From positions 62,001 through 126,000 of the forward strand of contig JAGPFR010000001.1 in NCBI GenBank assembly GCA_018056425.1: a stretch of DNA of 64,000 bases, given 5' to 3'. Made by a program: the position numbers and the translations under genes. Positions 9,073-17,665 of this stretch are shown piece after piece. Every line of letters begins with the position of its first letter. Position 1 is the stretch's first letter. Source of the DNA: Lachnospiraceae bacterium (GTDB lineage Bacteria > Bacillota > Clostridia > Lachnospirales > Lachnospiraceae). The notes below the pieces were generated by a model that saw only the letters and a list, made by a program, of their open reading frames with translations, was not told where the DNA came from and made no database searches.

Positions 9073-9333
9073 ATGATTACCAGAACCGTAAATGTTAAAT
9101 TTTCTAAGAATCTCTCCGCTAGTCCTGTAGCTCTTCTGGTTCAGAAGGCCAGCAAGTTCGACAGCATAATCTATATCGAGTCCGGCGAGAGAAAGGTAAA
9201 TGCAAAGTCCATCATGGGTATGATGAGCATTACTCTTGATGACGGAGACGAACTCCTTATCAAGTGTGACGGTGCGGACGAAGCAGGTGCGATCGATACT
9301 GTTGAGAAGTTTCTCACCGGTGTTGAAGCATAA
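9073..9333 (+). CDS. Crh-like HPr-family protein without the PTS histidine
   Basis: 86 residues from ATG 9073, chosen for the AGGAG site at 9061. The fold is HPr, but at position 15, where PTS HPr carries the phosphoryl-accepting His, there is Ser (NLSASPVALLVQ), and Arg17 is also Ser. The regulatory site is exact: Ser46 in NAKSIMGMMS, the HPr kinase target. Bacillus Crh likewise lacks His15 and lies just downstream of whiA, so this is a positional and structural counterpart. It cannot pass phosphate in the PTS. A Ser-P-dependent regulatory role with hprK (4334) is the best inference. A terminator follows at 9357. Confidence 0.92.
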   Translation: MITRTVNVKFSKNLSASPVALLVQKASKFDSIIYIESGERKVNAKSIMGMMSITLDDGDELLIKCDGADEAGAIDTVEKFLTGVEA

Positions 9334-9356
9334 GAAACTGTAGTATATCTTATCGG

Positions 9357-9387
9357 GATGCAGAGTTTTCTGACTCTGCATCTTTTT
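9357..9387 (+). terminator. rho-independent terminator after the HPr-like gene
   Basis: Perfect 10-bp stem GATGCAGAGT / ACTCTGCATC with a 6-base loop, followed by TTTTT. It ends the long hprK-to-HPr gene run. Confidence 0.9.
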
Positions 9388-9420
9388 ATTTTTCTTTTAC
9401 TTTCAATAAGTCGGTAAGTA

Positions 9421-9429
9421 TGATATTAT
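9421..9429 (+). promoter_or_regulatory. probable extended -10 promoter of the lipid kinase gene
   Basis: TGATATTAT fits an extended -10 (TGnTATTAT) about 25 bases before ATG 9453 and just after the terminator. I see no convincing -35 box. Confidence 0.45.
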
Positions 9430-9452
9430 CGAGAATGTAAGAGGTTTTTGTT

Positions 9453-10343
9453 ATGAAAAAAATGCTTTTTATTTATAATCCGAGAGCGGGAAGAGGACGC
9501 ATCAAGAACGAACTTGCCGACATACTGGATATATTTGCATCCGGCGGTTATGAGATCACCATAGCTCCCACGCGTAAAAACGGAGATGCCGAGAAGATTG
9601 TAGCCGAAAGAGAAGCGGACTATGATATTGTTGTCTGCAGCGGTGGCGACGGAACCCTTGATGAGACCGTGCGCGGAATGATGAAGAATGATTACCGTAC
9701 ACCGCTCGGATACATACCTGCGGGATCCACCAACGATTTCGGGGGTTCGCTTGCTCTGCCCAAAGATATGTTAAAATCTGCGAACATAATTGTCGACGGT
9801 GCAGATAAAGCCGTTGATGTAGGTATGTTTAATAACGAGGCATTTGTTTATGTTGCGGCATTCGGTGCATTTACGGAAGTAAGCTACAGCACGGATCAGG
9901 ATATGAAGAATGCGATAGGGCATTCCGCATATATACTTGAAGGAATGAAGAGCTTCGGTAAGATCAAGCCCCAGCATATGAAAATAGAATATGACGGTGA
10001 AGTTATTGAAGATAACTTTATATACGGAATGGTCACTAATTCGGTAAGTGTCGGAGGGATCAAGGGTATAACGGGAGAAAATGTAGATCTTGCGGATGGT
10101 GTTTTCGAAGTCAACCTGATCAGGGAACTGAAGAATCCTTTGGAATTTCAGCAGCTTCTGAGCGCACTTGCCATAGGCAAGTATGAGTTTTCGGAGAATA
10201 TCGTGTCATTCAGATCCGGACATATCAAGATCGAATCGGATAAGAAAGTGGCCTGGACGCTTGACGGAGAAAACGGCGGAAAGCACAACAGGGTTGAGAT
10301 AATCAATGTTCCGAAGGCCATAGATATAAGAGTCGCCAAATAA
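9453..10343 (+). CDS. YegS/DagK-family lipid kinase
   Basis: 296 residues. Diacylglycerol kinase catalytic domain: N-terminal IYNPRAGRGR, the nucleotide-binding CSGGDGTLDETVRGM, and YIPAGSTNDFGGSLALP, which matches the family GTxNDFA motif. The C-terminal domain has the family's VAWTLDGENGG segment. It likely phosphorylates diacylglycerol or a related lipid at the membrane; the exact substrate cannot be read from sequence. Transcribed alone, between a terminator and a palindrome. Confidence 0.88.
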   Translation: MKKMLFIYNPRAGRGRIKNELADILDIFASGGYEITIAPTRKNGDAEKIVAEREADYDIVVCSGGDGTLDETVRGMMKNDYRTPLGYIPAGSTNDFGGSLALPKDMLKSANIIVDGADKAVDVGMFNNEAFVYVAAFGAFTEVSYSTDQDMKNAIGHSAYILEGMKSFGKIKPQHMKIEYDGEVIEDNFIYGMVTNSVSVGGIKGITGENVDLADGVFEVNLIRELKNPLEFQQLLSALAIGKYEFSENIVSFRSGHIKIESDKKVAWTLDGENGGKHNRVEIINVPKAIDIRVAK

Positions 10344-10367
10344 AAAAAGCCCCTAAAAAGGGAGGAT

Positions 10368-10391
10368 GCCGGGTATCTGCAGATACCCGGC
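10368..10391. repeat. perfect 24-bp palindrome
   Basis: Self-complementary 24 bases with half-site GCCGGGTATCTG, lying 25 bases after the lipid kinase stop. No T-run follows, so it is not a standard terminator. It could be an operator for a dimeric regulator or a hairpin in the 3' untranslated region. The rest of 10392-10535 shows no gene. Confidence 0.6.
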
Positions 10392-10535
10392 AATATTATG
10401 AAAAAGATTAACTATCGAGTTAAGTCTTATGTGTGTTCTTATGAGTATACTATATTATGTAAAGTTGTATAAAACGTGAGTGCGGATTTAACAATCGGAA
10501 AATAATCTGTAAACAAATTGTGAACGCATAAACAA

Positions 10536-10573
10536 AGGCTTTTCCCATATTTCATGGGAAAAGCCTGTTTTTT
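10536..10573. terminator. terminator between convergent lipid kinase and cyclophilin genes
   Basis: 13-bp perfect stem AGGCTTTTCCCAT / ATGGGAAAAGCCT with a 5-base loop. It is followed by TTTTTT on the plus strand and by a weaker T-rich run on the minus strand. It could serve both directions. Confidence 0.85.
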
Positions 10574-10609
10574 ACATGTGATCCGATTGCCTGAAACCCG
10601 CATGGATAC

Positions 10610-11146
10610 TCATCTGTCGGGGAGTTTATCGGGTTCGGGATAATCGGTTCCAAAGGTATCAACGGTTACGGTCTTCATGACCTGGGGCTTTAAGGGCGCA
10701 TCGGTAAAGGGATTGGTGGGTGTTTCAGCAATATTATCGACTACATCCATTCCTTCGATAACCTTGCCGAATGCAGCATAATCACCGTCAAGATGAGGTG
10801 AATCCTTGTGCATGAGGAAGAATTGGCTTCCGGCTGAATCGGGGAACATTGAACGCGCCATGGAGAGAACACCTGCGGTGTGCTTGAGATTGTTCTCAAA
10901 TCCGTTACTGTTAAATTCACCCTTGATGCTGTATCCGGGACCGCCGGTTCCGTTTCCGTCAGGGTCTCCGCCCTGGATCATGAATCCGGAAATGATGCGG
11001 TGGAAGGTAAGTCCGTTATAGAAACCCTTTGATATAAGACTGATGAAATTGTAAACTGATTGAGGAGCGATTTCGGGATAAAGCTCTGCTTTGATGACCG
11101 AACCATCCTCCATCGTTATTGTTACAATGGGATTTTTATCTGCCAT
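10610..11146 (-). CDS. ppiB: cyclophilin-type peptidyl-prolyl cis-trans isomerase
   Basis: 178 residues, cytoplasmic (no signal peptide). Catalyses proline isomerisation. Cyclophilin motifs are intact: FHRIISGFMIQGGDPDGNGTGGPGY, the SMARSMFPDSAGSQFFL segment and HLDGDYAAFGKVIEGMDVV. An AAAGGA ribosome site precedes the ATG. It is divergent from the acetyltransferase gene at 11188, with 41 bases shared upstream. Confidence 0.95.
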   Translation of the reverse strand: MADKNPIVTITMEDGSVIKAELYPEIAPQSVYNFISLISKGFYNGLTFHRIISGFMIQGGDPDGNGTGGPGYSIKGEFNSNGFENNLKHTAGVLSMARSMFPDSAGSQFFLMHKDSPHLDGDYAAFGKVIEGMDVVDNIAETPTNPFTDAPLKPQVMKTVTVDTFGTDYPEPDKLPDR

Positions 11147-11187
11147 AAGTTTTCCTTTCTTATAAAAATATTTTCAATCATTATAAC

Positions 11188-11949
11188 ATGAAAACAGAAA
11201 ACTACCTGAAAAAAATACGCAGATACGTGCGCGGTGAGGATCACTCCGAAGAAGGCGTTTTATATATAGTAACCGATCCCGAAGACATTCCGTCCGCATC
11301 GGGAAGCGGAGCGGCATTTGTGTATTATATGACTGCATCAGGTGACAGGGAGTATGGCTCATATCTCGAAGGCGTAAAATATGTTCTTGAAGGCGAGGGT
11401 GAATTTGATCCCGAAGAATTTGATGATGATTATTTTGAAACGGTGTACCGGAGACTGAAGCACATACCTCTTGATATACTTGAGACAAAAAGGTGTTTTC
11501 TAAGGGAGACATGGATACAGGATCTGGATTCTTTCTACGAGATATATTCCGACGCTTCTGTCACTAAATACATGGAAGATCTAATGGAGAGAAGTGAGGA
11601 AGAAAAGTATACCGAAAATTACCGCGATCTTATATATGAGATATACGGACACGGGATATGGACTGTGATCCTTAAGGAAACCGGTGAGATAATCGGCCGT
11701 GCGGGACTTGATGAAAGAGCAGGGTTTGAAAGACCGGAACTGGGATTTTTGATAGGCCCGAAATGGCAAAGGCAGGGACTTGCGGAAGAAGTATGCAGAG
11801 GCATTCTGAAATGGGCTTCGGAAAATGATATAGATGAAGTGATGAGTATTACGGAGCCTGAGAATATTGCGTCTGTAAACTTGTTGAAGAAACTCGGGTT
11901 TATCAGGGCAGAAAGCTTTGATGATAAAAGAGATATATGGATAATGTGA
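11188..11949 (+). CDS. GNAT-family N-acetyltransferase with an extra N-terminal domain
   Basis: 253 residues. The C-terminal ~155 residues are a RimJ/RimL-like GNAT domain: RCFLRETWIQDLDSFYEIYSD, then GIWTVILKETGEIIGRAGL, LGFLIGPKWQRQGLAEEVCRGILKWA with the acetyl-CoA Q/R-x-x-G-x-A loop, and ENIASVNLLKKLGF. The first ~95 residues are acidic and I do not recognise them. The acceptor substrate is unknown. No clear ribosome site precedes ATG 11188. The stop codon lies inside the large inverted repeat at 11941. Confidence 0.85.
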   Translation: MKTENYLKKIRRYVRGEDHSEEGVLYIVTDPEDIPSASGSGAAFVYYMTASGDREYGSYLEGVKYVLEGEGEFDPEEFDDDYFETVYRRLKHIPLDILETKRCFLRETWIQDLDSFYEIYSDASVTKYMEDLMERSEEEKYTENYRDLIYEIYGHGIWTVILKETGEIIGRAGLDERAGFERPELGFLIGPKWQRQGLAEEVCRGILKWASENDIDEVMSITEPENIASVNLLKKLGFIRAESFDDKRDIWIM

Positions 11950-12016
11950 CATGGGGTCGGACCCACTGTCACACCTGAAGCGTGACAGGTTGGGTCCGAC
12001 CCCTGTGTCACATTAT
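11941..12016. repeat. 76-bp imperfect inverted repeat spanning the ends of two convergent genes
   Basis: Arms of 32 bases (11941-11972) and 35 bases (11982-12016) are complementary apart from small indels, around a 9-base centre. Each arm holds a nested palindrome GGGTCGGACCC / GGGTCCGACCC bracketed by GTGACA/TGTCAC. The left arm includes the acetyltransferase stop and the right arm reaches the first base of the esterase stop. There is no long T-run. It may act as a two-way transcription end or RNA stabiliser, or be a dispersed REP/MITE-like element. Confidence 0.85.
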
Positions 12017-13611
12017 TAAAGTGAAAACTGTGATACGAACTTCCATGCGTTTTCGCAGCTGTGCTGTCTGCACTCATGCTGCTGACCGCTTACACTTGCA
12101 AAGACCGTCCTGCAGACTCCGTCTTCGGAATTGTAATATCTTGCGGTAAGAACGCTTCCTCTTGACTCGTCGGGAATCTTCTCTACTTTTTCTGCGGGTA
12201 TTCCGTAGAATTTATCTTCCCAGGAATCCTTATTTTCAAAATCGACATCAAACTTTGTTGTAAGTTTGTTTACACCTGCAACGTATTGAACTCTGTCGAG
12301 ACAGGTCCGGGCCTGATTGGGAAGCTCGGGAAGGGGTGAATCTTCACCGCCGGAATAAAAGACCGGCTTTGCAACTGTCATGTTGAGTCTCTCATCACCG
12401 AGCGATAACCCCCAGGGATTATCCTTGATGGGGAAGAGAGCACTGCAGGGCATAAAACCTGCAAAGCTTTCGGGATATTCCTGATACAGATCCCAGGTCT
12501 TGCCGCTGCCCATCGAGAAGCCGGTTGCGTAGATCCTCTTTTCATCTATATTGTATTTGGTCTTAAGGTCTGCGATGACATCCATGACTTCGGTTGCCGT
12601 TACGGAGAGATGATCGTCAACGGATACGAAGAGGAATCCGTACTTGTGGCAGATCTCCCACCATCCTGCAACGAATGTCAGATACATGGATGTATCTCCG
12701 CCGCCGTGGAATCCCATGACGAGAGGAACGGGACCTTTATCCATGATTCCGTTGTTGTAATATGCGAAATATCCGACTTTGTGTGAAGGCTTATCCTTGT
12801 ACTTCCACTTGTTGTCGGGAGAAGTCTTTACTTCCGTGATGCCGGGCTCTTCCGTCATATTAAGCTCTTTAAAATCGGGCTCGATCTGGATCTCTCCGCA
12901 CCATCTCTTATACTTTCTTACGAATGCCCCAAAGTCCGCTTCGTAATCCGCACTGTCTTTGATAAGAACGTACTTGCAGTCATCAAATGCCGCATTGATC
13001 TCATCTCTGTTTCCTACGGAGATAACGGGAATATCTTTCCTTTCGACAGTGGGCACCAGACTGAGCCTTTCCATGGAACACATGGCGGGAGTGATATCGC
13101 CGGGGCCCCAGAGATATTCGCCGTCAATCTGCTTAAGAAGGGTTCTTGCCACATAGTCCGCTGATTTTCCGTAGCTGTAGATATCTGCTCTGAAGATAGC
13201 GCCTCTGATGAAATATCCTTTGAACTCCTGTGTAAAGAAGTCATGAATCTCTGCGATTCCGTCTTCGTACTCAGGATGCATTTTGACCTGTGAGATAAGT
13301 TCCTTGTAGAGTTCTGCGGTGGCGTTGTCCCAGCCGCCTTCACAAGTGGGATAGATGAAAAGAACAGATGCATCAACTGCGGATGCGATCTTTGCAAGTC
13401 CTGTACGCTCCGCAAAAGAAATCGCATCGCCTATGTCTGTTTTATTTTCTTCGAAAACCAGTAAGAGAGGTGCTCTGAAGGTATAGTTATTTACCTGACC
13501 TTCGATATTGTTATCGGGCACATACGCCTTGAGGTAAAAGTGCTCATAGGTATGCTCCCAGAATTTACCCCCCGGGATGGTCTTTACTTCAGGCCTTGTC
13601 ATTACGGACAT
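12016..13611 (-). CDS. putative esterase with two alpha/beta-hydrolase-like regions
   Basis: 531 residues, no signal peptide, so intracellular. The C-terminal half is a recognisable alpha/beta hydrolase: [16 protein letters not shown] supplies the oxyanion-hole region and [12 protein letters not shown] the nucleophile serine (GxSxG), resembling feruloyl-esterase and PHB-depolymerase-like enzymes. The N-terminal half looks like a second, degenerate domain with no nucleophile elbow that I can find. A strong AAGGAGGC site precedes the ATG. tadA lies 40 bases upstream on the same strand. A role in cleaving esters from imported plant-wall oligosaccharides would fit the xylanase at 19018 but is inference. 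Confidence 0.75.
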   Translation of the reverse strand: MSVMTRPEVKTIPGGKFWEHTYEHFYLKAYVPDNNIEGQVNNYTFRAPLLLVFEENKTDIGDAISFAERTGLAKIASAVDASVLFIYPTCEGGWDNATAELYKELISQVKMHPEYEDGIAEIHDFFTQEFKGYFIRGAIFRADIYSYGKSADYVARTLLKQIDGEYLWGPGDITPAMCSMERLSLVPTVERKDIPVISVGNRDEINAAFDDCKYVLIKDSADYEADFGAFVRKYKRWCGEIQIEPDFKELNMTEEPGITEVKTSPDNKWKYKDKPSHKVGYFAYYNNGIMDKGPVPLVMGFHGGGDTSMYLTFVAGWWEICHKYGFLFVSVDDHLSVTATEVMDVIADLKTKYNIDEKRIYATGFSMGSGKTWDLYQEYPESFAGFMPCSALFPIKDNPWGLSLGDERLNMTVAKPVFYSGGEDSPLPELPNQARTCLDRVQYVAGVNKLTTKFDVDFENKDSWEDKFYGIPAEKVEKIPDESRGSVLTARYYNSEDGVCRTVFASVSGQQHECRQHSCENAWKFVSQFSL

Positions 13612-13651
13612 AAAAACGCCTCCTTAATACGATTATTGTTTTGGATTCCCC

Positions 13652-14137
13652 TTATTTGTAAGCCTGGTCGAGTGCTTTCTTTTCCGCTCTCATGCGGATG
13701 AAAAATTCCTTGAGAACGGCACTGCATTCATCCGCGAGTACCCCTGTTTCAATCTCGCAGGTGTGCATGAACGCTTCATTTCCAAGGATTGATGCTACGG
13801 TACCGCAGCTTCCCGATTTGGGAGAAAGACAGCCGATGACGACTCTCGGGATTCTTGCCTGGATGCATGCCCCCGCACACATCTGACAGGGTTCGAGAGT
13901 TACATACATGGTGCAATCTTCAAGGCGCCAGTCTTTAAGATGGGAACTTGCCTTCTTGATGGCATTCATTTCGGCATGGGAGAGCGTGGAACGGTCGGTA
14001 TTTCTCCTGTTGTATCCGCGTCCGATGATGCGGCCGTCTCTTACGATGACACAGCCTATCGGAACCTCGCCCGCAGCCGATGCTTTTTTAGCCAGTTTGA
14101 TGGCTTCCTTCATGTATTTTTCGTCTTCTGTAAGCAT
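13652..14137 (-). CDS. tadA: tRNA(adenine34) deaminase TadA
   Basis: 161 residues from ATG 14137; an in-frame extension to 14290 runs into the upstream region of thiN and lacks family similarity. Converts A34 to inosine in tRNA-Arg. The zinc and catalytic motifs are intact: SHAEMNAIKKA (His, catalytic Glu) and EPCQMCAGAC (PCxxC). VPIGCVIVRDG is also typical. Its ribosome site is weak. Likely cotranscribed with the esterase downstream. Confidence 0.93.
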   Translation of the reverse strand: MLTEDEKYMKEAIKLAKKASAAGEVPIGCVIVRDGRIIGRGYNRRNTDRSTLSHAEMNAIKKASSHLKDWRLEDCTMYVTLEPCQMCAGACIQARIPRVVIGCLSPKSGSCGTVASILGNEAFMHTCEIETGVLADECSAVLKEFFIRMRAEKKALDQAYK

Positions 14138-14249
14138 AATAATATCGTATTCGTGCGGGGGGGATTTGTAAAGACATTGGGTTAAACTCCGCAAAACATG
14201 ATACAATTTACGAAGCCTGTAATCACCTGATGTAAAGAAGGTTAACGAA

Positions 14250-14870
14250 ATGCAAAGATGTGTCATTATCGGCAATGCCGATATCACCAAATACGAACTT
14301 GTAAAAAATAGTCTGAGGCCGGATGATTTCTATGTTTTCTGCGACGGCGGACTTAAGCATATGGATAAGTTCGGCATAAAGCCCGATCTTATAATAGGGG
14401 ATTTTGATTCCGCATCCGATCCTCATATGAATGTCGAGACGATAACACTTCCCTGTGAGAAGGATGATACCGATACATTCTATGCGGTTAAGGAAGCTGT
14501 AAAGAGAGGATTTGAAGAATTTCTCTTTGCCGGAGTTGTGGGAAACAGATTCGATCATACGATGGGAAACATCTCAATTCTTCTTTATCTGGATTCACTT
14601 GGGAAAAAAGGATGTATCATCGATGATTATTCCGAGATGGAGATCGTATCCGATAAGCCCGTGTATGTGGAGGACAGCTATTCTTACTTTTCGCTCCTTA
14701 ACATGACGGGTTGTGCGAAGGGAATCAAGATAGAAGGAGCTAAATATCCGTTAGACGGCGGAGAGATAACCTGTGATTACCAGTACGGTATCAGTAACGA
14801 GGTCCTTCCGGGCAAAAGAGCTTGTATATGCGTAGGTGAAGGCAGGCTTCTTCTTGTAAAGGTGTTTTAA
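14250..14870 (+). CDS. thiN: thiamine pyrophosphokinase
   Basis: 206 residues. Transfers pyrophosphate from ATP to thiamine. Motifs: CDGGLKHMDKFGIKPDLIIGDFDS, KDDTDTFYAVKEA, and GVVGNRFDHTMGNI, all hallmark TPK catalytic segments. The C-terminal domain is the usual substrate-binding beta barrel. AAGG before ATG 14250 serves as ribosome site. No thi biosynthesis genes are near, which suggests salvage. Confidence 0.93.
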   Translation: MQRCVIIGNADITKYELVKNSLRPDDFYVFCDGGLKHMDKFGIKPDLIIGDFDSASDPHMNVETITLPCEKDDTDTFYAVKEAVKRGFEEFLFAGVVGNRFDHTMGNISILLYLDSLGKKGCIIDDYSEMEIVSDKPVYVEDSYSYFSLLNMTGCAKGIKIEGAKYPLDGGEITCDYQYGISNEVLPGKRACICVGEGRLLLVKVF

Positions 14871-14933
14871 AGTGGCAAATGCGGGGGATTTGGGATATTA
14901 TAATATAGTTCCCTATACACAGGAGATCATATT

Positions 14934-15842
14934 ATGGCAAACGATAATAAGAATCTTGAACTTGAGAAAATAGTATCCACCATTTTGGCGGATTACAAAG
15001 AAGACAGGATCATCAATAAGACCGATGTATCCGATCAGCCCGATAAGGATGCGGTCAATGATATCTTGTCGAAAATATTTAAGATGATCTTTCCCGGGTA
15101 TATCCGCGAGAAGAATTACAAATTCTATAATCTGAACAGCAGACTTACGGTTCTGACAGAGGATATTATTTATAATCTCAAAAAGCAGATCACCATATCC
15201 CTTAATCAGAAACCTGAGTATGCCGGAACCTCTTATGAAGAAAGAGCAAAGATTGCAGAGGAACTGACAGAGAAGTTCATGCTCAGGATCCCTCATATCA
15301 GAGAGTACGTCGACACCGATGTGCAGGCATTTTTTGAAGGAGATCCCGCAGCTTACAATCATAGTGAGATCATTCTGTGCTATCCCGGACTCCGTGCGAT
15401 AGTAACAGCCCGTATCGCACATGAGCTTTTTGTTCTCGGAATCCCTCTTATTCCCAGAATGATGACAGAGCATGCGCACTCACGCACCGGAATCGATATT
15501 CACCCCGGTGCTACTATCGGAAAGTATTTCTTTATCGATCACGGAACAGGCATCGTAATCGGTGAGACCACCATAATCGGTGACTATGTAAAGATCTATC
15601 AGGGTGTTACCATCGGTGCACTTTCAACAAGGGGAGGACAGACTCTTCGCGGTGTAAAGCGTCACCCTACCATTGAAGACAGAGTTACCATCTACGCCGG
15701 AGCATCAATCCTTGGCGGAGAGACTGTTATCGGACATGATGCGATCATAGGATCCAATACTTTCATTACCGAATCCGTTGAAGCGGGAGCGAGAGTAAGC
15801 TTCAAGAGTAACTGCGGATGCAATGAGGATGAAAACAAATAA
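14934..15842 (+). CDS. cysE: serine O-acetyltransferase
   Basis: 302 residues. Makes O-acetylserine for cysteine synthesis. The N-terminal half is helical. The C-terminal half is a left-handed beta helix of hexapeptide repeats: TGIDIHPGATIGKYFFIDHGTGIVIGET, then KIYQGVTIGALSTRGG and DRVTIYAGASILGGETVIG. It belongs to the longer EpsC-like form seen in Clostridia. A CAGGAG site precedes the start, and TATAAT lies about 40 bases before it. The prmA start overlaps its stop (TAATG). Confidence 0.93.
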   Translation: MANDNKNLELEKIVSTILADYKEDRIINKTDVSDQPDKDAVNDILSKIFKMIFPGYIREKNYKFYNLNSRLTVLTEDIIYNLKKQITISLNQKPEYAGTSYEERAKIAEELTEKFMLRIPHIREYVDTDVQAFFEGDPAAYNHSEIILCYPGLRAIVTARIAHELFVLGIPLIPRMMTEHAHSRTGIDIHPGATIGKYFFIDHGTGIVIGETTIIGDYVKIYQGVTIGALSTRGGQTLRGVKRHPTIEDRVTIYAGASILGGETVIGHDAIIGSNTFITESVEAGARVSFKSNCGCNEDENK

Positions 15843-16879
15843 TGAAGTGGACAAGATTCAGGATCAAAACAAATACTGAAGCCGAAGATATCATCATAAG
15901 CGATCTTTATGATATCGGCCTTGAAGGAGCACAGATTGAGGACAATGTTCCTCTTTCACCTCTCGAGAAGGAGCAGATGTTTGTAGACATACTTCCCGAA
16001 ACGGGAATCGATGACGGAACGGCTTATCTTAACTTCTTTGTGGAGACGGGTGATGACGGACTCCTTCTGTTAGGCGGAGAGCCCGAGCCCGGAACCATGA
16101 CGATCGGTGCGGCTAATACCGCAGGCGATATCAGGAAAGTTACCAAAGAAGAAGTTCTTTCGCAGATTGAAGAGGTTCTTGAAGACATAAAGAGCTATAT
16201 GGAGATCGGTGAAGGAAGCGTAGAAGTAACCGAGACCGAGGATATCGACTGGCTCAATAACTGGAAGAACTATTTTCATTCTTTTGAAGTGGATGACATT
16301 CTCGTGATCCCTTCATGGGAGAAAGTACCCGAGGGAGATACTCACAAGTATGTACTCCATATAGATCCCGGAACCGCATTCGGAACCGGAATGCACGATA
16401 CGACACAGCTTTGTATACGCAACATCAGAAAGTATGTCAGCGACGGATGCAGAATCCTGGATATAGGAACCGGAAGCGGAATCCTTGCTATTCTTGGACT
16501 GATGTTCGGTGCCGGCAAGGCGTTCGGAACGGATCTTGACATCTGTGCGGAAGCTGCAGTTGAAGAGAATCTTAAAAACAATGACATTCCCTCCGATAAG
16601 TTCGAGCTTGTCATCGGAAATATCGTTAATAACGAAGATATTCAGAAGCAGGCAGGCATCGGAAGTTACGAAATTGTTGTGGCAAATATCCTTGCAGAGG
16701 TGCTGACTTCGATCACACCCGTTGTTCCCTTGATGCTTAAGGAAGGCGGAATCTACATCACCTCAGGTATCCTTAACGAAAAAGAAAACATCGTTATTGA
16801 AGCGATGGAAAAAGCAGGGCTTACCGTTCTTGATGTATCAAGACAGGGCGAGTGGAGCTCTGTGGTGGCCCGTAAATAA
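15842..16879 (+). CDS. prmA: ribosomal protein L11 methyltransferase
   Basis: 345 residues. Trimethylates ribosomal protein L11 with SAM. The N-terminal substrate domain starts MKWTRFRIKTNTEAED. The catalytic domain has the PrmA signature DPGTAFGTGMHDTTQLC, the SAM loop ILDIGTGSGILAI, and VVANILAEVL. A 4-base TAATG-type overlap couples it to cysE, and rsmE follows after 11 bases, the normal Firmicutes order. Confidence 0.95.
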   Translation: MKWTRFRIKTNTEAEDIIISDLYDIGLEGAQIEDNVPLSPLEKEQMFVDILPETGIDDGTAYLNFFVETGDDGLLLLGGEPEPGTMTIGAANTAGDIRKVTKEEVLSQIEEVLEDIKSYMEIGEGSVEVTETEDIDWLNNWKNYFHSFEVDDILVIPSWEKVPEGDTHKYVLHIDPGTAFGTGMHDTTQLCIRNIRKYVSDGCRILDIGTGSGILAILGLMFGAGKAFGTDLDICAEAAVEENLKNNDIPSDKFELVIGNIVNNEDIQKQAGIGSYEIVVANILAEVLTSITPVVPLMLKEGGIYITSGILNEKENIVIEAMEKAGLTVLDVSRQGEWSSVVARK

Positions 16880-16890
16880 TCCTATAGTAT

Positions 16891-17643
16891 ATGACACAGT
16901 TTTTTGCAGATGCTTCAAAAGTAAATACCGATGAGCACAGGATCGTAATTGACGGTGATGATTACAATCACATTAAAAACGTGCTCAGGATGAAGACCGG
17001 TGAAGAGTTCAGCGTAAGAGTCCAGGGTCAGCCAAGGGAATACCGCTGCTCGGTCAAAGAATACACCGAATCCGAAGTTATCTGTGATATAAGATTCATC
17101 AAAGAAGATGATACCGAGCTTCCCGTAAAGGTAACGATCTATCAGGCACTTCCCAAGGGAGATAAGCTTGAGACCGTTATCCAGAAATGCATTGAGCTCG
17201 GTGCGGTGAGGATCGTGCCCGTAAGGACGTCCAGATGCGTTGTTAAGCTTGATGACAAAAAGACCCAGAGCAAGTGCGCAAGATGGCAGCAGATCGCCGA
17301 GGCCGCGGCAAAGCAAAGCCAGAGAGGCATCATCCCGGCCGTCGGTCCCGTAATGGATTTTGAAGAAGCCATGAAAGATGCGGGCCTTCTCGATATTAGA
17401 CTTATGCCCTATGAACTTGCAGGGAACATGGCCGCTACCAGAGATATCTTCTCCAAGGTTGAAAGCGGTGCATCGATCGGTGTGTTCATAGGCCCCGAAG
17501 GCGGCTTTGATGAAAAAGAAGTCGCTAAGGCATCCGAAAGCGGATTTGTCCCCATCACACTGGGAAGAAGGATCTTAAGAACGGAAACCGCAGCAATGAC
17601 TGTGATGAGCTGGCTTGTTTTCCTTTTTGACGACAAGTCGTAA
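16891..17643 (+). CDS. rsmE: 16S rRNA m3U1498 methyltransferase RsmE
   Basis: 250 residues with a SPOUT-fold knot. Methylates U1498 of 16S rRNA. Features: N-terminal HIKNVLRMKTGEEF, central ALPKGDKLETVIQKCIELGAVRIVPV, and the C-terminal SAM-binding knot FIGPEGGFDEKEV plus LGRRILRTETAAM. There is no clear ribosome site before ATG 16891, so reinitiation after prmA is likely. Confidence 0.95.
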   Translation: MTQFFADASKVNTDEHRIVIDGDDYNHIKNVLRMKTGEEFSVRVQGQPREYRCSVKEYTESEVICDIRFIKEDDTELPVKVTIYQALPKGDKLETVIQKCIELGAVRIVPVRTSRCVVKLDDKKTQSKCARWQQIAEAAAKQSQRGIIPAVGPVMDFEEAMKDAGLLDIRLMPYELAGNMAATRDIFSKVESGASIGVFIGPEGGFDEKEVAKASESGFVPITLGRRILRTETAAMTVMSWLVFLFDDKS

Positions 17644-17665
17644 ATAAAAAAGAACGGTAAAGAAC

